This document shows, piece after piece, positions 57,305 through 64,000 of a DNA stretch of 64,000 nt. The DNA is from Clavibacter nebraskensis NCPPB 2581 (GTDB taxonomy: Bacteria > Actinomycetota > Actinomycetes > Actinomycetales > Microbacteriaceae): positions 1,798,001-1,862,000 of the forward strand of contig NC_020891.1 of the NCBI RefSeq assembly GCF_000355695.1, in the 5' to 3' direction. The notes under the pieces are model-generated. The model ran no database searches. It was given only the letters and a program-made list of their open reading frames with translations, and was not told the DNA's origin. How positions within the stretch are numbered: the stretch's first letter is position 1; each line of letters opens with the position of its first letter. Position numbers and translations under genes: made by a program.

Positions 57305-58710
57305 GCGCGTCCCGCCCCGGCGTCGGTGGAGGCCGCGTCGCGCGCGTCGGCGTCCCGGCGGTCGCGCAGCACGGCGGCGCGGGCGACCGTCTCGTGGTCG
57401 ACGAGCGCGCCGTCGAGCACGGTCGGGTAGCCGCGGTGGAAGGTCGCGACGACGCGGCCGGGCAGCGTCATCTCCAGGTAGGGCGAGTTGCCGCTGAGCC
57501 CGCCGAGGTCGTCGCGGCCGAAGACGCGCGACGCGGACGGGTCGTAGAGCGTGATGTCGGCCGGGGATCCGCCGGCGAGCGCGTGCCCGTGCTCGGCGAG
57601 CCGGCCGATGCGCGCGGGCACGTGCGACATGACGCGCGCGACGCCCTGCCAGTCGAGGAGCCCGGTGTCGACCATGGCGAGCTGCACCACGGAGAGCGCC
57701 GACTCGAGGCCGACCATGCCGAACGCAGCGGCGTCCCACTCGCAGTCCTTGGCCTCCGTCGGATGCGGCGCGTGGTCGGTGGCGACGACGTCGATCGTGC
57801 CGTCGGCGAGCGCGGCGCGGAGGGCCTCGACGTCCTCGCGGCGCCGGAGCGGCGGGTTCACCTTGTAGCGCGCGTCGTAGCCGGCGACCAGGTCCTCGGT
57901 GAGCAGGAGGTGGTGCGGCGTGACCTCGGCGGTGACCTCGACGCCGCGGGCCTTGGCCCAGCGGATCACGTCGACCGAGCCCGCGGTGGAGACGTGGCAG
58001 ACGTGGAGCCGGGATCCGACGTGCTCGGCGAGCAGCACGTCGCGCGCGATGATCGACTCCTCGGCGACCGCGGGCCAGCCCGTGATGCCGAGCTCGCCGG
58101 ACAGCGCGCCCTCGTTCATGGTGGCGCCCTCGGTGAGGCGCGGGTCCTGCGCGTGCTGCGCGATGACGCCGTCGAAGGCCTTCACGTACTCGAGCGCGCG
58201 GCGCATGAGCAACGGGTCCGCGACGCACTTGCCGTCGTCGGAGAAGACGCGCACGGCCGCGCGGCTGGCGGCCATCGCGCCGATCTCGGCCAACGACTCC
58301 CCCGCGAGCCCCACCGAGACGGCGCCGATGGGGCGGACGGTCGCGTAGCCGGCCGCGTCGCCGAGCGCCTTGACCTGCTCGACCACGCCCGCTGTGTCCT
58401 GCACGGGCATGGTGTTCGCCATCGCGAAGACGGCGGTGAAGCCGCCGAGGGCCGCGGCGCGGGATCCCGTGAGCACGGTCTCGCTCTGCTCGTAGCCGGG
58501 CTCGCGCAGGTGCACGTGCAGGTCGACGAGGCCGGGCAGCGCGACGAGGCCGTCGGCCTCGATGACGCGCGCACCGGCGGGCGCCGTGAGGTCGGGCCCG
58601 ATCTCGCGGATGACCCCGTCGGCGACGAGGATGTCGGCGCGCTCGCCCGAGGGCAGGGTCGCGCCGCGGATCAAGTGGGCGTCGCCCTGGATCGTGTCGT
58701 TCTGGGTCAT
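57301..58710 (-). CDS. pyrC: Dihydroorotase
   Basis: Closes carbamoyl-aspartate to dihydroorotate. The 469-residue amidohydrolase has the metal-binding [16 protein letters not shown] (about 60-75), later His ligands in HVCHVSTAG and EVTPHH, and ATDHAPHP with the catalytic Asp. ATG at 58710 overlaps the pyrB stop. The last 30 residues are an Asp/Ala-rich tail. Confidence 0.96.
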   Translation of the reverse strand: MTQNDTIQGDAHLIRGATLPSGERADILVADGVIREIGPDLTAPAGARVIEADGLVALPGLVDLHVHLREPGYEQSETVLTGSRAAALGGFTAVFAMANTMPVQDTAGVVEQVKALGDAAGYATVRPIGAVSVGLAGESLAEIGAMAASRAAVRVFSDDGKCVADPLLMRRALEYVKAFDGVIAQHAQDPRLTEGATMNEGALSGELGITGWPAVAEESIIARDVLLAEHVGSRLHVCHVSTAGSVDVIRWAKARGVEVTAEVTPHHLLLTEDLVAGYDARYKVNPPLRRREDVEALRAALADGTIDVVATDHAPHPTEAKDCEWDAAAFGMVGLESALSVVQLAMVDTGLLDWQGVARVMSHVPARIGRLAEHGHALAGGSPADITLYDPSASRVFGRDDLGGLSGNSPYLEMTLPGRVVATFHRGYPTVLDGALVDHETVARAAVLRDRRDADARDAASTDAGAGRA

Positions 58711-59663
58711 CGGTCGGCCTTCCCGTCGCCGGACAGCAGGAGATAGAGGACGGCCATGCGCACCGAGACGCCGTTGGCGACCTGCTCGCGCACCGTGGAC
58801 CTCTCCGAGTCGGCGGCGGCGGCGGATATCTCGAGCCCGCGGTTCATGGGCCCCGGGTGCATGACGATCGTATCGGGCCCGAGGAGCGCGAGGCGCGCGT
58901 CGTCCAGCCCCCAGATGCGCGCGTACTCGCGCGGGTTCGGGAAGAAGGCGGCGCGCATGCGCTCGGCCTGGATCCGGAGCATCATCACGGCGTCGGGCTT
59001 CCCCTCGACCAGCGCCGCATCGAGGTCGTAGCGCACGGTGACGGGCCAGGATCCGACGCCCACCGGCACGAGCGTAGGCGGCGCGACGAGCGTGACCTCG
59101 GCGCCGAGCGTCGTGAGCAGCCACGCGTTCGAGCGCGCGACCCGGCTGTGCAGCACGTCGCCGACGATGACGACGCGCGTGCCGTCGAGGCCCTTCCCGC
59201 GCGCGGCGGATCCGTGCAGCCGACGGCGGATGGTGAACGCGTCGAGCAGCGCCTGCGTGGGGTGCTCGTGCGTGCCGTCGCCCGCGTTGACGATGCCCGC
59301 GTCGATCCAGCCGCTGCCCGCGAGCGTGTGCGGCGCGCCCGAGGAGGGGTGGCGGACGACCACGCCGTCGGCGCCCATCGCCTGCAGCGTCTGCGCGGTG
59401 TCCTTGAGGCTCTCGCCCTTGGAGACGCTCGACCCCTTGGCGCTGAAGTTGATGACGTCGGCCGACAGGCGCTTGGCGGCGGCCTCGAAGGAGATGCGCG
59501 TGCGGGTGGAGTCCTCGAAGAAGAGGTTGACGACCGTGCGGCCGCGGAGCGCGGGGGTCTTCTTGATCTCGCGCGTGCCGACGTCGGCCATGTCCTCGGC
59601 GACGTCGAGGATGTGGACCGCCTCGTCCCGGGACAGGTCGCGGGTGGAGAGCAGGTGCCTCAT
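58707..59663 (-). CDS. pyrB: Aspartate carbamoyltransferase catalytic subunit
   Basis: First committed step of pyrimidine synthesis. The 318-residue protein has the carbamoyl-phosphate motif FFEDSTRTR (48-56), [14 protein letters not shown] and [11 protein letters not shown]. No pyrI regulatory gene is present. ATG at 59663 overlaps the pyrR stop (ATGA). Confidence 0.97.
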   Translation of the reverse strand: MRHLLSTRDLSRDEAVHILDVAEDMADVGTREIKKTPALRGRTVVNLFFEDSTRTRISFEAAAKRLSADVINFSAKGSSVSKGESLKDTAQTLQAMGADGVVVRHPSSGAPHTLAGSGWIDAGIVNAGDGTHEHPTQALLDAFTIRRRLHGSAARGKGLDGTRVVIVGDVLHSRVARSNAWLLTTLGAEVTLVAPPTLVPVGVGSWPVTVRYDLDAALVEGKPDAVMMLRIQAERMRAAFFPNPREYARIWGLDDARLALLGPDTIVMHPGPMNRGLEISAAAADSERSTVREQVANGVSVRMAVLYLLLSGDGKADR

Positions 59664-60244
59664 CGGGACGCCCCCTCGCCGGCGGGGGCGGACGCGGGCT
59701 CGTCGTCCGGGCCGGCGATGCTCACCGAATCCTCGCCGTCGGTCTCGTCGAGCCGGACGAAGATCCGCTCGGCGAGGCTCGACGGCAGGTTCTTGCCCAC
59801 GAAGTCGGCGCGGATGGGGAACTCGCGGTGGCCGCGGTCGACCAGCGCGGCGAGCCGCACGGCGGTGGGGCGGCCGAGGTCGCCGATCGCGTCGAGGGCG
59901 GCGCGCACGGTGCGGCCGGAGAAGAGCACGTCGTCGACGAGCACGACCGTGCGGCCGTCGACGCCGCCGGCGGGCAGGCGCGTGGGCGCGGGCGCGCGGG
60001 TGGGGTTCCGCTGCAGGTCGTCGCGGTACATCGTGACGTCGAGCGAGCCGACCAGGTCGGCGGGGGCCTCGGGCTCGAGGCGGGCGATGATCCGGCCGAT
60101 GCGCTCGGCGAGGACGGTGCCGCGCGTGGGGATCCCGAGGAGCAGCAGGCCCTGGGGGCCGCGGTTCGACTCGAGGATCTCGTGGGCGATGCGCGTGAGC
60201 GCACGGGTGATGTCAGAGGGCTGCAGCACGATGCGCTGAGGCAA
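59660..60244 (-). CDS. pyrR: Pyrimidine operon regulator PyrR
   Basis: A UMP-sensing RNA-binding protein related to uracil phosphoribosyltransferase that represses pyr genes. The 194-residue product has the PRPP loop [17 protein letters not shown] (about 103-119) and YRDDLQRNP. The start is TTG at 60244: a consensus AAGGAGG ribosome site lies 5 bases upstream and no ATG or GTG is nearby. It heads the operon, and its leader contains a match to the PyrR binding loop, so it probably represses its own translation. Confidence 0.95.
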   Translation of the reverse strand: MPQRIVLQPSDITRALTRIAHEILESNRGPQGLLLLGIPTRGTVLAERIGRIIARLEPEAPADLVGSLDVTMYRDDLQRNPTRAPAPTRLPAGGVDGRTVVLVDDVLFSGRTVRAALDAIGDLGRPTAVRLAALVDRGHREFPIRADFVGKNLPSSLAERIFVRLDETDGEDSVSIAGPDDEPASAPAGEGASR

Positions 60245-60249
60245 TCCGA

Positions 60250-60289
60250 CCTCCTTCCCCGCCTCTCGGGACGGATGTTAAAGGTGGTC
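60250..60289 (-). promoter_or_regulatory. PyrR binding-loop-like leader and ribosome site of pyrR
   Basis: On the minus strand 60261-60271 reads UCCCGAGAGGC, an exact match to the UCCNGNGAGGY core of known PyrR binding loops. Short flanking pairs (CCUU with AAGG, CCG with CGG) would draw in the AAGGAGG ribosome site, so UMP-bound PyrR could block translation, as described in mycobacteria. The match is seen; the function is inferred. Confidence 0.6.
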
Positions 60290-60302
60290 TGTTCCGCCGG
60301 TC

Positions 60303-60308
60303 ACTCTA
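60303..60308 (-). promoter_or_regulatory. Candidate -10 box for the pyr operon
   Basis: The minus strand reads TAGAGT; a start near 60296 would include the whole binding loop. The alternative GTGACC (60299-60304) and TAACAT (60275-60280) pair, with an 18-base spacer, looks better as a promoter but would cut off the loop. Confidence 0.4.
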
Positions 60309-60338
60309 GCGGGTCTCCCCCCGGACGCAGGGGCCCGC
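60309..60338 (-). terminator. Possible terminator after acs
   Basis: A 9-bp GC stem (60309-60313 and 60317-60320 with 60330-60338) with a 3-base bulge follows the acs stop on the minus strand and precedes the pyr promoter. Confidence 0.4.
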
Positions 60339-60358
60339 CGCGCCGCCCGCGCGTGTCC

Positions 60359-62395
<2,037 letters not shown>

Positions 62396-62401
62396 GCGCC
62401 G

Positions 62402-62407
62402 ACGCTA
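62402..62407 (-). promoter_or_regulatory. Leaderless-type -10 box for acs
   Basis: The minus strand reads TAGCGT, exactly 6 bases before the acs ATG. Confidence 0.5.
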
Positions 62408-62477
62408 CGTGCGCGCCCCCGGGGATCCGGAACCGGCGCGTCACGCGACGACACGGAGCGGGCGGGGTGCGCCCCCC

Positions 62478-62891
62478 CTAGGCCTGCGTCGCCGCGATCC
62501 GCGCCAGCATGCCGTTTACGAACGACGCCGACTCGTCCGTCGACAGCGACGCCGCGAGGTCGACGCTCTCCGAGATGGCGACGCCGTCGGGCACGTCGGC
62601 GTTGAAGAGGATCTCCCAGATGCCGATGCGCAGGATCGCGCGGTCGACGGCGGGCATGCGGGCGAGCGTCCAGTTCACCGAGTACGTCTCGATGAGCTCG
62701 TCGATCTCGTCCTGGTGCGCGACGAACCCCTCGGCGATCTCGCGGGCGTACTGCCACGAGGCCTGCCGGTCGGGCTCGGCCGCGGCGCGCTGCTGCTCGA
62801 CCGCGAGGGTCGCAGGGATGGACTCGCCGCGGATGTCCGCGACGTAGAGGACGTCGAGGGCGCGCTTGCGCGCCTTGGTGCGTGCGCTCAC
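62478..62891 (-). CDS. nusB: Transcription antitermination factor NusB
   Basis: Binds boxA RNA with NusE (S10) in rRNA antitermination. The 137-residue all-helical protein begins SARTKARKRALDVLYVADIRG and ends with ESVDLAASLSTDESASFVNGML, both family hallmarks. GTG at 62891 lies 3 bases after the efp stop, so efp and nusB are co-transcribed. Confidence 0.95.
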   Translation of the reverse strand: MSARTKARKRALDVLYVADIRGESIPATLAVEQQRAAAEPDRQASWQYAREIAEGFVAHQDEIDELIETYSVNWTLARMPAVDRAILRIGIWEILFNADVPDGVAISESVDLAASLSTDESASFVNGMLARIAATQA

Positions 62892-62894
62892 GGG

Positions 62895-63458
62895 TCAGTC
62901 GGTGACGCGGCCGAGGTAGTCGCCCGTGCGGGTGTCCACCTTGACGCGCGTGCCCTGCTCGAGGAAGAGCGGGACCTGGATCTGGTGACCGGTCTCGACC
63001 GTCGCGGGCTTGGTGCCACCCGTCGAGCGGTCGCCCTGCAGGCCCGGCTCCGTGTACGTGATGGTCAGCACGACGGACGCGGGCAGCTCGACGTAGAGCC
63101 CCTCGCCGTTGTGCAGCGCCACGGTGACGTCCTGGTTCTCGAGCATGAAGTTCTTCGCGTCGCCGACCTGCGCGGCGGACAGCGTGATCTGGTCGTAGTC
63201 GCTCGTGTCCATGAACACGAAGTTCTCGCCGTCGGCGTAGAGGTACTGGAAGTCGCGGCGGTCGACCGTCTCGGTCTCGATCTTCGCGCCCGCGTTGAAC
63301 GTGCGGTCGACAACCTTGCCGCTCATCACGTTCTTGACCTTCGTGCGCACGAACGCGCCGCCCTTGCCCGGCTTGACGTGCTGGAACTCGATGACGGTCC
63401 ACAGCTGGCCGTCCATGTTGAGGACGACGCCGTTCTTGATGTCAGCGGTAGAGGCCAT
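62895..63458 (-). CDS. efp: Elongation factor P
   Basis: Helps ribosomes pass polyproline stretches. The 187-residue protein has the three KOW/OB domains; the tip loop is PGKGGAF with Lys32 at the position modified in some bacteria. No EpmA or YmfI-type modifying gene is in the window. ATG at 63458 is the family start. The promoter may be the TAGGCT overlapping the aroQ stop. Confidence 0.96.
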   Translation of the reverse strand: MASTADIKNGVVLNMDGQLWTVIEFQHVKPGKGGAFVRTKVKNVMSGKVVDRTFNAGAKIETETVDRRDFQYLYADGENFVFMDTSDYDQITLSAAQVGDAKNFMLENQDVTVALHNGEGLYVELPASVVLTITYTEPGLQGDRSTGGTKPATVETGHQIQVPLFLEQGTRVKVDTRTGDYLGRVTD

Positions 63459-63567
63459 GCGGGGAGGATCCTTGCCTGTTCGACGAGCGGGAGGTGCGGC
63501 GTCGGAGCGGCCGCACGGGGGTGCCGGGCGCCGACCCGGTGCGGGCGGCGTGGCGATCCGAGGGATC

Positions 63568-63573
63568 AGCCTA
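63568..63573 (-). promoter_or_regulatory. Candidate -10 box for efp-nusB within the aroQ stop
   Basis: The minus strand reads TAGGCT, whose TAG is the aroQ stop codon. The leader to efp would be about 100 bases. A possible hairpin (63511-63516 with 63539-63544) lies in between. Confidence 0.35.
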
Positions 63574-64000
63574 ACGGGTGGCGGTCACGACGTGCGCGAG
63601 GGCCAGGAGGTAGGAGCCCTGCCCGAGCCCGGCGATGACGCCCGTGGCGACGGGCGAGATGACGCTGGTGTGCCGGAACTCCTCGCGCGCATGCGGGTTC
63701 GAGATGTGCACCTCGAGGAGGAGGATGCCGGCCTTCGTCACGAGCGCGGCAGCGTCGCGGAGGGCGTACGAGTAGTGCGTGAAGGCCGCCGGGTTCATGA
63801 TCACGGGGCTCGCGGTGTCGACGGCCTCGTGCAGCCAGCCGATGAGGGTCGCCTCGTCGTCGGTTTGCCGCAGGTCGATCTCGATGTCGTCGGGCGCGAA
63901 CGCGACGAGCTCCCGGCGGAGGTCGTCGAGCGACCCGGTGCCGTACACGTCGGGCTCGCGGCTGCCGAGCCGTCCGAGGTTGGGGCCGTTGAGGACGAGC
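63571..64000 (-). CDS. aroQ: 3-dehydroquinate dehydratase type II (5' end outside window)
   Basis: Third step of the shikimate pathway. The frame is open to the end of the window, and the visible start [20 protein letters not shown] contains the type II N-terminal motif, so the GTG at 63948 is internal. Later motifs are [35 protein letters not shown], and [21 protein letters not shown] with the catalytic His. About 142 residues are visible, nearly the full family length. Confidence 0.95.
   Translation of the reverse strand, partial: LVLNGPNLGRLGSREPDVYGTGSLDDLRRELVAFAPDDIEIDLRQTDDEATLIGWLHEAVDTASPVIMNPAAFTHYSYALRDAAALVTKAGILLLEVHISNPHAREEFRHTSVISPVATGVIAGLGQGSYLLALAHVVTATR

Noticed and set aside
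60275-60304. TAACAT with GTGACC at 18 bases as the main pyrR promoter
   Set aside because: It looks good as a box pair, but it would place the mRNA start inside the PyrR binding loop. The upstream TAGAGT is preferred, though this is not settled.

Overview
This 64 kb window is ordinary, gene-dense, high-GC chromosomal DNA from an actinobacterium. RbpA, WhiA, OpcA, an mIHF-type domain, a PdtaR-like ANTAR regulator and a long-form HisG all point to Actinobacteria. Gene order and protein character suggest Microbacteriaceae, most likely a Clavibacter-like organism; that genus call is inference from recognition, not from a search. I see no mobile element, CRISPR array, prophage, rRNA operon or horizontally acquired island.

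Layout: (1) 1-2961, plus strand: the tail of the pentose-phosphate cluster zwf-opcA-pgl, ended by a strong hairpin facing a second terminator. (2) 3142-17439, minus strand: coaE, uvrB, uvrA, uvrC, rapZ, whiA, sodA, gap, pgk, tpiA, secG, rbpA (coenzyme A synthesis, nucleotide excision repair, regulators, lower glycolysis, protein export). (3) 17526-24013, minus: rpsA, then polA, an orphan PTS EIIA and a DUF885 metalloprotein. (4) 24067-25380: a hotdog thioesterase (plus), an orphan ANTAR response regulator (minus) and tRNA-Leu(CAA) (plus), closed by a perfect 42-bp palindromic terminator. (5) 25412-41846, minus: hisE-hisG-hisF-hisI-trpE-membrane protein-HGxxPAAW protein-trpC-trpB-trpA-lgt-gltB-gltD-pyk. 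(6) 41955-60244, minus: the pyrimidine operon pyrR-pyrB-pyrC-(PH-like membrane protein)-carA-carB-pyrF, continuing into an mIHF-gmk fusion, rpoZ, coaBC, metK, priA, fmt, rsmB, rpe and an FKBP. (7) 60359-64000, minus: aroQ (partial)-efp-nusB-acs.

The genes are tightly packed, with many ATGA, GTGA or TGATG junctions, so translational coupling is probably the rule. Nucleotide (pyr, gmk), amino-acid (his, trp, glutamate) and one-carbon/translation functions (metK, fmt, rsmB) sit in long co-directional runs. No intergenic stretch exceeds 300 bases.

No clearly new multi-gene system was found. The most interesting items are: a guanylate kinase fused to an actinobacterial IHF domain in the exact place where a separate mihF gene usually lies; a PyrR-binding-loop consensus beside the Shine-Dalgarno of pyrR; a repeated promoter design in which a TAGGCT-like -10 box lies 6-7 nt before the start codon (leaderless), sometimes overlapping the stop codon of the preceding gene; a joined his-trp operon; and the EIIA/DUF885 pair behind polA. 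Promoter and terminator calls rest on eye inspection only.
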